A DNA stretch of 64,000 nt, taken from the NCBI GenBank assembly GCA_029204225.1, contig CM055102.1, forward strand, positions 22,177,918-22,241,917, read 5' to 3'. The position numbers and the translations under genes were made by a program. The stretch is from Diphasiastrum complanatum (taxonomy: Eukaryota; Streptophyta; Lycopodiopsida; Lycopodiales; Lycopodiaceae). Below, in pieces: positions 44,053 to 56,100 of this stretch. How positions within the stretch are numbered: the stretch's first letter is position 1; every line of letters starts with the position of its first letter. Under the pieces are notes generated by a model. That model did not search any database. It was not told where the DNA came from and was given only the letters and a program-made list of their open reading frames with translations.

Positions 44053-44268
44053 ATTCCTTCAAAGTGAAGGAATGTAAAGAACACCGTCGAGCCTTGCATT
44101 CCTATTAGTAGAAAGACAAATAGGAATTGAGCGAATACCTTTGATCATACACACCACCATTTGGCATGTGAACCACTTTCTTGGTTCCAACATAAGAGAT
44201 CAAAGAAGTAAAGAACTCCTTGTGACTAGTCATGTGTGAACTAGATCCACCTGAAAACACATTTGCAT

Positions 44269-45100
44269 TGTGAAAAATGCAAAAATAAGCTTGGTAGAGC
44301 CAAAAATCATGTATATAGGATGATTACACATGTGTGGAGCCTGTTCCCACGTGTTAAAATAGTGTACTTGTCATGTACCATAATCATATAGGTTGTACAT
44401 ATGATTTAATTCAAGTTCTAGTGGCTAAAAAGGCCAAAAACTAGTTTTCTAGACATATGACACATGGCATCAATCTATTGATTGCATGAGCCACATCCTT
44501 TGGTTAGGTGTCATATCCCATGTGTAGAGGACAGCTCACATGTGTGGAATAAGCTGAAGTGGGCGAATTTTGACTTCTAGAAGATTTCCAAGTAGATCTC
44601 CATATAGAAGGAAAATGGACCAAAAGTCCTCAAAATAGAAGGTTTTGTCCAAGTGTCAGTTTTGCATGATGAATCATCATATGACAAAGCACCTTCACAC
44701 ATGTGGGATTAAAGGGATGATCAGTACCACGAGCTCCCACTTATTGTATATATAGAGCCACATTTGGCCATAATCAGTGTGAGACACCAATCTTGGTTTT
44801 GGAAGCAATTTTGAGTGATTCTCTCCATTTGTCTACATTTGTTTTGATTGTTTTGAGGTGCTATCAATGTGTACTTGATTTTCAGGTTGGAGTCCGTACT
44901 CAGACTGGGTTTCACAAGTGGGAAATCAGAAAGTACACCTACCTTCAATTAATGATTGTTATTGTTAGGATTTTGTGCCTAGAATTGATCTAGATTGATC
45001 TTAATCTCAAGTACATTGATAGATCAAGTAATCTGACAACCAATCCCTCTTGAGGATCAGATTAGGATCCACTCTTGGTCCTTTTTGTAATTTTTCCACA
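44269..45100 (+). repeat. E4 5' LTR with primer-binding site
   Basis: An 832-bp LTR from TGTGAAAAATGC to TTTTTCCACA, with TGGTATCAGAGC immediately after. TATATATAG (44748-44756) is a likely TATA element. CACATGTGTGG and CCCACGTGTT (44329-44339, 44347-44356) and another CACATGTGTGG (about 44538) are palindromic E/G-box-like sites. The left end is inferred from the TGTGA start shared with E2 and E3 LTRs and from the end of E3 homology. Confidence 0.7.
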
Positions 45101-45112
45101 TGGTATCAGAGC

Positions 45113-46748
45113 CAAGTACAAGAGTTTTTGTTAAAATTGATAGGGTTAATCCAAATCAAAGCCAAAATTAGCAGTTTTTTGGAAACTAGTCAAATTTTGT
45201 GTAGCGAGTTGGAATTGATAGCTATCCTCAAAATTTTTGGTCCAAATCTTGTTGTGGGCTGTAGGAACCCTTTTCGCACGTGTGAGGCCGTACAGCTCCA
45301 GTTTTGGCTGAGAAAATTAAAAAATTTGTACAATTTGACTCACATACCCAATTTGAGAGATTTTTAGTGCAAAATCAAGCATTTTCTATAGAAAATCTAA
45401 TTCCTTGATTAGTTCTTGGATTAGATCAGCCAAAAAATTAAAATTGAAGCTTGAATTAGGAGCATTAAATGATTTTCTCTGATTTTTTGAGTGCATGTTG
45501 AAGTTGAGAGAGATTTTGCCAAAATTCATAGATTAAGGAGTGATATGCAAGGTGAGAGGATAAAATCCATTGTACCATCACTCTAGATTTGTTCAAGAGT
45601 GATAGGGTCAAGTTTAGAAGCATCAATTTGCTAGAAAACATCCTTGGATCTGTCCTCCAAGTAAAACCTTTGAGAGTTTCTAGTGCATATAGACCATCTA
45701 TGCAAATCTTTTGTAGAATTTGACATAGATTGGCTTCAATTGAGAGTTCTAGAAAAGAGATTGAGATCCAAGTCACATTGTTCAACCCTGCTCAATTTGT
45801 TTGGGTGATTGTAAGGTTTGAAAAGATTCATTAAGGTGTCAATGGCAAATGTGTAGAGAGAGATCCAATTTTTTAAGAGTTCCTTCCTTTGTAGAGGGCA
45901 AGATCTAGAAGCTCATTATGTGTTGTTATTGGTGGAGAATTTGTATTCTCCTAGGTGATCAAATCTTTCTAAGTGGCATTAGCTCTTTGAAGCACAATAT
46001 CTTAGTGAGAAAAATCACAACTTTTGATTTTGAATTTCATTCCAAGTCTTAAAAAGTAGATTAATTGGTGGAATCCAATAGGAGTGATTGAATTCAATTT
46101 ATTGAGCAAAAATTGACATATTAGTTCTATTCAACTTTCTTTGTGAGAGTGTGAGGGTCAATTTGAGATCCCATTGGATGTCTAGAATGAGGAGGAGTCC
46201 ATATTTGAGTATTCATGCATGGTTGAGATCTTTGTGAACCTCTAGTTGTCTAATTTTTTAAGCTTTGTGAAAAATTGGTGGTATAGTTTGTTGTCAAATC
46301 AAATCAAATTCATTCTAAACCTCAAGTGAGATTATTTGGGTCAAGAGTGAGTCCAAAAGCAGTGATTAAGTTTGATTTTCATGTATTTGAAACAAAACCC
46401 ATCTTTTGTTCAAAAATCTCAAGTGTTGAGAGAACTAGTCAAGTGAAAAGGAAAATCTAGGTGTCAAATCTTTTTCACATCCATTTCAACTTTCAAAAGA
46501 AAGAGTCATTGGTATTTGATGAGTCCAATAGGAGATTGGATCTGATTTCTTTAGTGATTTGATTCAAAGATTGTGTGCTTTTGTCTTAGTGATCAAAGCA
46601 AAGTTTCCGAGTGACTAGTCATTACTGTGAAGATTGATTCTTAGGTTTGTGAGCTAGATCTTTTGTAGATCCTTCTAGATTGTTTCAAATCTAGTCTCTT
46701 GAAAGTCACAAATACATTTTTAGAATCATATCACAGGTTTTTATTCAC
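45113..46748 (+). other. E4 leader, non-coding
   Basis: About 1.6 kb between primer site and first frame, without a supported ORF. CGCACGTGTG lies at 45276-45285. The absence of a Gag core here suggests it was deleted or has decayed beyond recognition. Confidence 0.55.
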
Positions 46749-46994
46749 ATGGCATCAATAGGTGGCATCCTATTGAAGGAAAGAAAGGATCCCGAGTGCA
46801 ACCTTTGTGGCAAGGGAGGATATTTTTTCTCAAGATGCTACAAAAAGAAGACCACTTCATCCAAGGAGAACCAAAGCAATGGGAGCGAGGTGAAGGATGG
46901 AGCTTCAAGTTCAAAATGCAAATACAAGAAGGACAAGTCCAAGGAAAGGTGTTCGGATTTCCATAAAAAAGGAGCATCATGGAGAGGATCTTAA
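46749..46994 (+). pseudogene. E4 Gag C-terminal fragment with altered zinc knuckle
   Basis: 81 codons from an ATG, ending at TAA. CNLCGKGGYFFSRC has the knuckle spacing, but the His ligand is Tyr, so zinc binding is doubtful. Lys/Ser-rich sequence follows, with a second Cys pair region (KERCSDFHKKG). It compares with the knuckle of E1. Confidence 0.65.
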
Positions 46995-47033
46995 GGAGTC
47001 ATCTCAAGGTTCACGTGTGCCAAGGATTGAAGT

Positions 47034-47648
47034 ATGTCAAGGATTGAGGAGGAGAGACCTTCTCAAGTTGTGATTCCAAAAAGAATCTCAAGAAACATGG
47101 TTGAGTCCATGTGGGTCACATTTCAAGGGAAAGAGGAGCATACCTCATGTGGTATATATCTCATACTTACTTCTCCTATGTCATTTGATAAATCAATTTG
47201 CTTTAGTGAGATCATTGCATCTCAAAATTGGAGTAAAGCCATACTAGTTGAGTACGAAGTCTCTCTTGAGAACATAGATGATGTTCTTAAAAGGTTGAAA
47301 TTGATTTTAAATCAATTAGAAAGCAAATGGTTATCTCATCAAATGTATGCTCTTGAGTCATGTAAGAGCAAAAGTGATTCGTTCACTCATAGTTTGAAAA
47401 TTTGTATTGAGGCAAATTGTAAACTCTTTATGAGAGTAAGTGAATCATATTCTAAAGACACTTATCTCCATAATGAAGTATTTAGCCTCATTGGATCTGA
47501 GATTAGCATGGTAAACAAGTATGAAGATATGATGCAAACACTTTGTTATTATAGCATGCATAGTCTTGCCAATTTGGATGAGTCTAATTCTCTAGATCAT
47601 GGTAACATGATGTTAGATCTTTGTGATCCTAATAAATCATACATATGA
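47034..47648 (+). CDS. E4 204-codon frame with altered RT connection segment
   Basis: An uninterrupted frame from ATG 47034. The first 100 residues are unrecognised. From about residue 80 it aligns with the E1 segment 11789-12193: LNQLESKWLSHQMYALESCK, then FTHSLKICIEANCKLFMRVS and KDTYLHNEVFSLI. That segment in turn matches the copia RT connection region (CK-x-TP-x-E-x-N-x-KL and YR-x2-VGSL). Conserved Pro, Tyr-Arg and Gly residues are lost. The frame ends at the truncated LTR. Confidence 0.6.
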   Translation: MSRIEEERPSQVVIPKRISRNMVESMWVTFQGKEEHTSCGIYLILTSPMSFDKSICFSEIIASQNWSKAILVEYEVSLENIDDVLKRLKLILNQLESKWLSHQMYALESCKSKSDSFTHSLKICIEANCKLFMRVSESYSKDTYLHNEVFSLIGSEISMVNKYEDMMQTLCYYSMHSLANLDESNSLDHGNMMLDLCDPNKSYI

Positions 47649-48328
47649 TTTAATTCAAGTTCTAGTGGCTAAAAAGGCCAAAAACTAGTTTTCTAGACAT
47701 ATGATACATGGCATCAATCTATTGATTGCATGAGCCACATCCTTTGGTTAGGTGTCATATCCCATGTGTAGAGGACAGCTCACATGTGTGGAATAAGCTG
47801 AAGTAGGTGAATTTTGACTTCTAGAAGATTTCCAAGTAGATCTCCATATAGAAGAAAAATGGACCAAAGTGCTCAAAATAGAAGGTTTTGTCCAAGTGTC
47901 AGTTTTGCATGATGAATCATTATATGACAAAGCACCTTCACACATGTGGGATCAAAGGGATGATCAGTACCACGAGCTCCCACTTATTGTATATATAGAG
48001 CCACATTTGCCCATAATCAGTGTGAGACACCAATCTTGGTTTTGGAAGCAATTTTGAGTGATTCTCTCCATTTGTCTACATTTGTTTTGATTGTTTTGAG
48101 GTGCTATCAATGTGTACTTGATTTTCAGGTTGAAGTCCGTACTCAAACAGGGTTTCACACGTGGGAAATCAGAAAGTACACTTACCTTCAATTAATTCTT
48201 GTTAGGATTTTGTGTCTAGAATTGATCTAGATTGATCTTAATCTCAAGTAGATTGATAGATCAAGTAATCTGACAACCAATCCCTCTTGAGGATCAGATT
48301 AGGATCCACTCTTGGTCCTTTTTGTACT
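47637..48328 (+). repeat. E4 partial 3' LTR
   Basis: Matches 44395-45090 closely, from ACATATGATTTAATTCAAGT to GGTCCTTTTTGTA. The 5' part and the last bases of the LTR are missing. It ends exactly where gypsy RNase H sequence begins on the other strand. Confidence 0.85.
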
Positions 48329-48995
48329 TTACCATGTCCAAAGCTTCACACTCTGTAGTGGTATGATTGAATTCAACAAGTATCCTTTTTGAATTCTCCC
48401 GGTTGGGTGAGCACTGCTCCAATGGCATACTTGGATGCATCGGTATGCACATAGAATTTTTTGGAGTAATCAGGGGCCTGGAGGATAGGTGCATTGGTAA
48501 GGGCTTCTTTGAGTTGATTGAATGCGACGCGTTGTTCATCAGCCCATTTGGGGACAACAACTACCTTGTAGATTAATCGTGCTTTATTAGCGAAGTCAAA
48601 AATAAAACATCGCGGATGGTACGTGGTTCCGGTAGATTTTGAATGATGAGGATCTTTTCTGGGTCCATTGCGATGCCATTTTTTGAAATGATATGTCCTT
48701 ACACAATACCATCTGTTACCCAGATCTGACATTTTTCAAGGTTCAGGGAGATACCGAATTGTTGACATTGGATAAAAAATTTCTTTAGCAAAGACAGATG
48801 TCGTATTTCTTCTGAATGTGCCCCTAAATCATCCAAGTAAACTTTGAGGGTGTCGCCCATCTACTGAGAAAAGGCAGCTTGCATAACACGCTGAAACGTG
48901 CTAGGAGCATTGTAGAGACCAAAAGGCATGACTTTCCAATAAAAGGTTCCCTATTCTGCGGCAAAAGTAGTTTTATGTTGATCTTCTTCAGTAAT
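48329..48995 (-). pseudogene. Ty3/gypsy reverse transcriptase-RNase H fragment
   Basis: Minus-strand reading gives, in order, HKTTFAAE, MPFGLYNAPSTFQRVMQAAF, VYLDDLGAHSEE (an intact Y-x-DD catalytic core), FGISLNLEKCQIW, then AFNQLKEALTNAPILQAPDY and FYVHTDASKYAIGAVL of RNase H, and HTTTECEALDMV at the end. These are canonical gypsy blocks in the correct order. Stops and a frame change (near 48725) break it. It starts abruptly at the E4 LTR and ends near 48995. It could be a remnant of the kind of element that supplies enzymes to gag-only relatives, but no link to the 5499-10889 element can be shown. Confidence 0.85.
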
Positions 48996-49009
48996 TTGGA
49001 TCATATTAC

Positions 49010-50680
49010 ACTTTAAGATTGAGCTTTGAACATGATCTTACTACCGAATGTTCTGTATGTACCAAAAGTGTGAACAAATCTATTATCAATAAGCATAATT
49101 ATTGATTTAGGTCATAGGGTAGGATTTGAATCTAATCAATGCAAAATTGTCGATAAGACAAATAAGATCCTTGCACTCGAAAAGAGGCATAGATACGTAT
49201 GTAGATTGATATGTTGTTATTCTGGTATAGGTCAAATCTTGAATACTTATGTTCTAGTTAATGAAGCATTACTTCGGCACTATAGGCTAGGTCACTTGAA
49301 TCATACATCTATATCGAACATGTTTAGACAGTCCTTAGTACTTGATCTCAATTATCTAGACAAGAAAATCGATCTCCTTGTCTGCCATAGCTGCATTGTT
49401 GGGCAGACTGGAATTCCTTTTTGATCAAGTCAGAAGCATGCAACAAAAGATGTTCTAGATGTTGTTCATTCATATATATGTGGCCCAATGCATTATTAAT
49501 GAATTTTTTAGAAGAATATTTGTTTATTTCACTAAGCAAAAATCGGAGGCTTTCAACATCTTCAGACAATTCGAAGAGCATGCATAACTCGAAAGTGATT
49601 AAATAATCAAAACACTAAGTTTTGACAATGATGGAGAATACATCTCAACCGAATTCAATGAGTGTTGCCTTAGGAAAGACATTGAGCAACAATTTATCAC
49701 TTCTTATTTGCCTCAGTCGAATGGACTTGCTGAGAGAAAGAATCGAATCTTAGTCGAAGCGGCTAAGTGCGTGCTTGCTTATGTGACATTGCCTAAGTTC
49801 TTCTAGGTTGAAGTTGTTTCCACTACAACTTATATTCATAACGGATGCTCAACTAAAGGGCTCTCAGACAAAACACCTTATGAAGTTTGGACAGGTTCCA
49901 AACCATCACTATCGAATCTCAGACTTTTTAGATATATTGCCTATGTGCAAATACCGTAGGAGATTGGAAAGAAGTTGGACTCCCATAATATCAAATCCAT
50001 TTTCATTGGTTATACTACTTTAGATCAAATTTATAAGTTGTAGGATCCCGTTGAATCAAATATATTCACCAGTGAAGATGTTATCTTTATCAAGCATCAA
50101 CTTATTGACCTCAAAGATAAGGGCAAAGCTCAAATAGTCGAACTTTGGACACTCATGTTTTTTATTCGACTATTCCTATCGAAAGTTTGAATACGTCAAA
50201 GGTAGACGAACAACTTATCAATAGCGGATCAAAAAAAGATGTTGCAGCTCAACAACAACAAAAACAAGACAATGATTATCAGCCTCATCCATCTCCCAAA
50301 AGATCGACATGAGATCGTAGACCACCTAATAGGTACATTGATGAATCTGCTTGTTATCTCATTCAAGAGCCAACTACTGTCGAATAAGTACTCGGTCAGT
50401 CGGACTTCGATCTCTGGAGATAACCTATGGATAGAGAGTATTCATCTCTCATCAAGAACTAGACATGAACTATTGTCGAATTACTTGCAAGCAGAAATGT
50501 AGTTTATTGCAAATAGATATTTATGATCAAATACAAAGTTGATGGAAGTATCGATCAAAGGAAAATTTGACTTGTCGCAAGAGAATTTTTCCAAATATCC
50601 AATATCGACTATACTGAGACTTTCAATCCGATAGTCAAGCATTCTTCGCTTCATTACTGATTAGGAAAGTGCATCAAACA
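49010..50680 (+). pseudogene. Decayed copia pol: pre-integrase, integrase and start of RT
   Basis: Readable across several stops and frame changes. TNLLSISIIIDLGHRVGF and KIVDKTNKILAL are pre-integrase, and HYRLGHLNH...CHSC is the HHCC zinc site. The integrase core has SFDNDGEYISTEF (second catalytic Asp kept) and LPQSNGLAERKNRILVEA (catalytic Glu kept); the first Asp block reads HSYICGPM with the Asp replaced. DKTPYEVWTGSKPSLSNLRL and IFIGY follow. RT begins near 50520 with KVDGSIDQRKI and DYTETFNPIVKHSSL, then homology fades. This is the only integrase sequence in the window and belongs to a different copia lineage from E1-E4. Confidence 0.8.
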
Positions 50681-51076
50681 GAGTAGATCAAAGATTCAAA
50701 GTTAGTGTTGAGTACACAGTTGCATCCGTTATTGTTTTGTACTCACTATTCATCTAATCTATCCATGCTACTTGCTGAATCGATTACACAACTTATCGCA
50801 TTCAGTATTATGTCATAATGAATGAATACTTCTCCTTTTTATTGTAATTTTGATTACGTTCTCGTATAGTTTTGTTTGAGCTATTGAATACCTTTTACAT
50901 CAATGCCAATGCTCACTTTTTTATGTTTGTCCACGAAATCAATCTCACTAATCTTGATAAATTCAAAGTTAGAATTAAGTAGAATCGAATGTGGCAATTT
51001 TCACAATAGTTTTGTTTGAATTTGATTGGCGTATTCATTAGAAGAAGGATCTTTCCATAGAGCCCAATAGTAGCAT

Positions 51077-51286
51077 CTATCGAATGCACTCTTTCTCTAT
51101 CGAACTTTCTTTCCTTCTTTGAATACTTTCGTCATACCTTGCTTGGTCTTGAGGCACCAAAGGTCTCTCATCCACACCTACAACAATGTCCATGAGCTCA
51201 TTCAACTCAAGCAATGATTCCATCCTACTTTCAAGTTGAATAACTAGTAGAGTTGAGCCTATCCTTACTTTCCAACATGATCCCAC
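51077..51286 (-). pseudogene. Copia Gag (UBN2) N-terminal fragment
   Basis: RMESLLELNELMDIVVGVDE and RPLVPQDQARYDES match the start of E2 Gag (KVRMESLLEMSELMEIVAGV). The frame diverges after about 55 residues. Its strand agrees with E3, whose Gag is missing, so it may be the displaced 5' end of E3. No LTR or primer site is recognisable beyond it. Confidence 0.65.
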
Positions 51287-51930
51287 TATTACTAGCCATA
51301 ACTAATATATGTTCATTTTTGTAGTCTTACTGCAAAACCTTTTGTAAACACATGAAGGGTTTAGCCTATAAAGCAAATTGCTTCACAATTGCAAATTGTC
51401 AAACTATTCTTGAAAATTTCTAAGATGATGTAAGCTAATGCAATTTGTATTTATGCATGATGGAAGTGTAAATTTTTGGAGTGGAAATTAATGTATTTCC
51501 AGCTTCAACATATCACTCAAGTCGTATATCCTAGGAATAAGAAAATCTCGTATTGTGATCTTATTAAGACCTTGTAACCCACACAAAAGCTTAAGGACCC
51601 ATCATTCTTCTATACTTATAAAATTTGTGTGTCAAAAGGAGAATTATGAGGAAGCCCAACCCTTTTCTAAATATTTAGTAAATTTTGTTTAGTCTCTTTC
51701 TTTTTTTAGCCCTAAATAAGAGTTTATGACTAGATTCTGTCTCTATATTGTGCTGAATATAGCCAGACGAAAACAATCTAAAATTTAATATTTGGAAAAC
51801 ATTAAAAAAGAATTGAAAATTAAATATTTTTGAAAAACACTAAAGAAGAATTTTCAAGATTATTCACAATTCTCACAAAAACACACAAACACACACATAC
51901 TCACCTCACTATGTCACTATTTTTCCTCTC
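51287..51930. other. Spacer between retroelement debris and the BTF3 promoter
   Basis: AT-rich, with no coding frame or repeat that I can support. Confidence 0.4.
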
Positions 51931-52430
51931 CAAAACCCTAATTTCAACCTTAGCTTTTGACGTTCTGCATTCTGAAAGTTGCATCTACACACGTGTGAAA
52001 GAGCCATGATATATAATTATTTTTGAGTTAAATCGAAATATGTATTATGGGACAATGTGAAACACACGTGCATTGGTCAAACCCTAAAGTACATGTGACC
52101 CAATCAAAATGCATAAAACGCGTTTTGTCCAGCATTGCTAACATTCTCTCTCTCTCTCTCTCACTCTCACTCAACTCGTTTCTCTCATTTACCTCGGAGT
52201 GGGGCCTTATCTCCACCCTCAGTGTGTCGTCAAAGAATAAGGTGGTCCAAGGGTTGAAGTGAAAGGGCCAAGGCCCACTTCCATCAAAGGATGAGCACAG
52301 AATGTGGCTCCAACCCAACAATGATTGGGGTTTGGAAGTGGCCAAAGCAAAAAGGACCTGGAAATTTTGACTGCCCTGAAAACGCCCTAAAACCCTTGAA
52401 TCTCACCTTTTCTCTCCTCGTCTTTTACCA
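51931..52430 (+). promoter_or_regulatory. BTF3 promoter region with telo-box motifs and a CACACGTGTG site
   Basis: Two telo-box elements, AAACCCTAA, occur at 51933-51941 and 52079-52087; this motif is common upstream of plant translation-related genes. CACACGTGTG at 51988-51997 is identical to the palindrome in the copia LTRs. A CT-rich tract is at 52143-52172. The distances to the inferred leader (about 52430) are typical, but no transcription start is proven. Confidence 0.45.
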
Positions 52431-53155
52431 TTTGTTCCGATCCAGAGCGAGAGCGAGAGCGAGTTAGGCAGCGAGAGAGTTCTGTATCTCGTTGGCGTCG
52501 GCTTACCCTTGTTGCTGCTGTGGCCGCCTCCTTCCCTAGGTTTTGAGGGTAAGCTTCTTCTTCTTCTGCTTGCATCTCAGCATGTTTCTCATCACCATTT
52601 TAAGAGGTTTTTTAGTTGATTTACTTTTCAGCATCGTCGGTTTTGTGATGTGGTACCGATTGCACTTTTGTGCCGGCCGATTTCGATCTTTGATTAGAAG
52701 CATCTCATTCGTTATCAAGATTCGGCGATGCTTTGCTGTGCGCACATTTCTTGATTCACTGTTTTTGTACTTAGATGTACTTTTCTCTTCCCCTTTACTT
52801 TTCTCAAGCATTTCTGCAACGGAAGATAGAGCATTTTAGAGTATGAGTAGTTGTGCATCATCAGCTGTGTCAATGTCTTCAATGGGGATTTATTCTAGGT
52901 TTATCAACTTGGGGTTTAAAATTTTGGAATGAAACCTACATTACCTGTATGCGCTTCTTTTGAGCTCACGATTTTGTGCTATGGAAGCCATCATACTAAA
53001 TTATACCTGTGAAGGATTGTTGAAGGCTTGCTTCTTTGTGTGTGAGAGTAATCTATAAATCAAGAGGACGGATGGTGGTGAATTATTGTTTTGCAAAAAT
53101 ATATCGGGAAACTCCTGCGATATGTATGACTTGGCTTTTTCGTTTGGTCAAACAG
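52431..53155 (+). other. BTF3 5' UTR exon and 5' UTR intron
   Basis: The leader is inferred from about 52431 (GAGCGAGAGCGAGAGCGAG near 52447) to 52548, where GGTTTTGAG|GTAAGC-type sequence (GTAAGC at 52549) is a good donor. The acceptor is the AG at 53154-53155 directly before the ATG, preceded by a T-rich tract. A 5' UTR intron is common in plant housekeeping genes. Confidence 0.5.
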
Positions 53156-56100
53156 ATGGACAGGGAGAAACTAATGAAAATGGCTAGTGCAGTTCGCACT
53201 GGTGGCAAGGGTAGCGTTAGAAGGTGATTATGTTAGTCTTGTTCTACGATACCAGTTCCGAATGACAAAATCCATCAGAGTCTTTTTCCCCATGAAGCTT
53301 TAATGCAGTTTCGTATTCAATTTGGATCTGTTCTGCTACTCATAACCTTTATTGAACTGCACGACATGGTCGTGCTAAGTAACTTGTATCCGTACCTACT
53401 TCCAGTTCCCTGACCCCTTATCTTTGTAAATTTCTATTTCTGTGCTGAAGAAAGAAGAAAGCTGTGCACAAGACAACCACAACAGATGATAAACGGCTAC
53501 AGAACACCCTAAAACGACTAGGTGTGAATACCATTCCGGGAATAGAGGAAGTCAACATCTTTAAAGACGACACTGTGATTCATTTTGTGAACCCAAAAGG
53601 TATGCGTTGATTATATTTCCTGACGAATCACATGATCCAAGTGTATTTTTCATATTCCATCTTTTTTGTCTTAGACATTCGTATTTTGGGTTTTTGATCT
53701 TGAGAGAATCCTTGGAGGTATAGATTTTTGAAATGCCAATCGAAACTTTGAGCATTGACCTACGAAATGCCCAAAGATGTTCAGAAATTTTTTTGGCGTT
53801 AAAGTCTATATATTGCATAGCAATATCTAATGCACAGGTGCAGCAACTTTGTTCCGGAACCCGGAATGCAAATTGTATTTATTTATTTAGTTTAGGAATC
53901 CATTAACTTCCTAGCAACTTTTTTGTTAGTGTCAGTAAAGATGCTCAGAAACATCATAATAAAAAACCCCATTGTGTTGAAGTAGTAGCTTTAAGCATCT
54001 CATCAAAGTTTTAGTCTGAGTACATTAGCATTTGAAAAGGTTCCTTCAAGCTCCTTATAACTGAAGCTGTAATAGGTACGTGCAACGCCTTCGCACCTAC
54101 CAAGAAGTAAATCTTAATAAAAATAGCATTAGGATAAGCTTACTTAATCTCAATATTAAGTTCCTATCTTATCAAGTTCCTAGGCCTTACTCGTTGGACT
54201 TCCTAGTCAACTATAAATAGTAATTAGGCATGATGCTTTCTTATTTAATAGATCGGTCACTTGGAGTAGTTCTTAGCTTGCCATGGAATATTATGACCTT
54301 AGCTTTAGTTATGTTTACCTTTTGATTAACTTGTTATCATATTTATTCTTATTAAGATTGTTTATTTGGTAGTATCATTGTCAATTTCATACTCTTATGT
54401 GCCATTTTTCCTATAAGTGTACTCCTTTTTTAAGAAGTCATCTTCCTTCTTCATGAGTAAATTCATGAAAGGTGCCCATGATGCATTCTTGCACTCTTTC
54501 ATGCTCTCCATGTTTGCCAAGTTCCAATGCTAGCGAAAAGTTTCTAGCATTGGATAAATGCAAATCTAATGATGGATATGGCAGATAGTAAAAATGTGTT
54601 GATATCCTAAATGTGGAGGCAACAAAGGACGTTTTGGAGGGTTGTAAAGAGTCCTTAGAGTGCAATGATTGTTTGAAATAAAAAAAGTGTTTGAAGGAAA
54701 ATTTGGTTGTAGATATGTGTGAAAGATTATTTTGGAGTTTGAGAAATTTGTTGTTGAGAAGCATACACTGTGATTGGTCTAGTAGAACAAGCTTTGGATC
54801 TTGATGTGTTTCAAAGAAAACATGTATGTGTCAATTGGAGAAGAACTTGTGGCTATACTGGGAGCCAAGTTAGTGAAGGTTATTAAGGGTAGTGGCCCCA
54901 TAGTTTGGATTGGTTAAGAGCATAGATTCCAGTTGTACATAATAGATGCATTTCGAACAATGTTTTGTACGAGTATCGTATTGAACGAGGCAGTTTTCCC
55001 ACGTTTTGTTTGGAACATGTTTTTTTAAATGGGAATTACTAAAATTGTACAAAACATTGCATAAGAGAAAAAAATTAATTATACTATTGAAACTAGTCAC
55101 ATGACAACAATGCATGGAAGCTAGAAAATGTAAGACTTATGACTGATTACACATGGAACATACTTGGCCAATAACAATACAAGATATATAGCTTAAAAAA
55201 ATGGAATTTCATTCTAAATAAAAAGTGTTACATCTTACAATACAATTTATTTGTGTGTGCAGTATATAGGCTATAGCTATCCTAACTCTACTTTACAACA
55301 CTATTGCTTCTAAGTTCTCATCTCATGCAATGTCCCTAGAGTGTAATATTGATCCCTTTTGTAGTTGGATGAGTATGTACTATGTTGTGTGTAATCTCGA
55401 CCTCCCTTTGCTTTCCCAATGCTCGGTGGTTGCCTTGGCCTTTGCTGCTACTTCAGGCCGAGCCAAAACCTTCGGGCTTCTGTGTGCACTGTGTCGGTGG
55501 ATGAGCTAGGAGCCTAAGGTATGACTGTTGCTGTTTCTGCCTTCTTGTTAGGCTCAAGGAGCATATGCATGAGGCTAAGCCTGCCCCATGGCTTCAAGAA
55601 AGTTGATTCTAGGTCTCAGAGTAAGTAGGCACAAAAGCAACTGGGTTTGGAACATACTTTTGGGAAATAATTTCCACTGCAAATGAAAACCCATTGGGAA
55701 ACAGGAATCAATAATTTAGAAAAGTTATATGGGGAAATGCCACATCATTACAAAATCAAGGCAATCAAAACAAGAGGAAGATTTCGAGGGAAGAAGTAAT
55801 CTACATTGCAAGGGAGAAAAATCATGCTGGAATGAAGTCAACAAGACATATGGAAAGGGTCAAATTTGGCCTTGAAACAAGTGATATGATTTTTGTTATG
55901 GGGAAAGTCGTTTACCCATAACATTTCCCCAGCTGGGGAAACCTAAATCTGTGGGAAACATGTTTCCCCATTATATTAGCTACGGCGTTCTGGAGGCATA
56001 GCGTTCCGGAACTCTGGAACTCGGAAAAAAAAAAAACTATGCTTGGTTCCCTCTTACAACTATGGTGCTGCTCTGTGAACTATGTCCATAAAAGAATCAA

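Larger units (their letters stand above)
41107..44250 (-). mobile_element. Copia-type element E3, 5' end replaced by E4
   Basis: This minus-strand element is of the same family as E2. It keeps the 3' LTR (41107-41596), a GAAGAGGGAG polypurine tract (complement of 41597-41606), the conserved 3' tail, the 599-codon ORF and the start of the protease motif. Homology to E2 stops at about 44245-44250 in the protease (GSSSHMTSHKEFF), just before E4 begins. Its Gag and 5' LTR are missing at this site. A UBN2 gag fragment on the same strand at 51077-51286 could be its displaced 5' part. Confidence 0.8.
44269..48328 (+). mobile_element. Copia-type element E4, truncated at its right end
   Basis: The plus-strand 5' LTR 44269-45100 is followed by TGGTATCAGAGC (45101-45112), a long leader, a zinc-knuckle frame, an altered RT connection frame and a partial 3' LTR (47637-48328). 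The Gag core, protease, integrase and RT palm are missing. It lies inside or against E3 on the left and joins a gypsy RT fragment on the right. The second LTR lacks the first 125 bp or so and the last 12 bp, so the right boundary is a rearrangement, not an intact insertion end. Confidence 0.75.
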
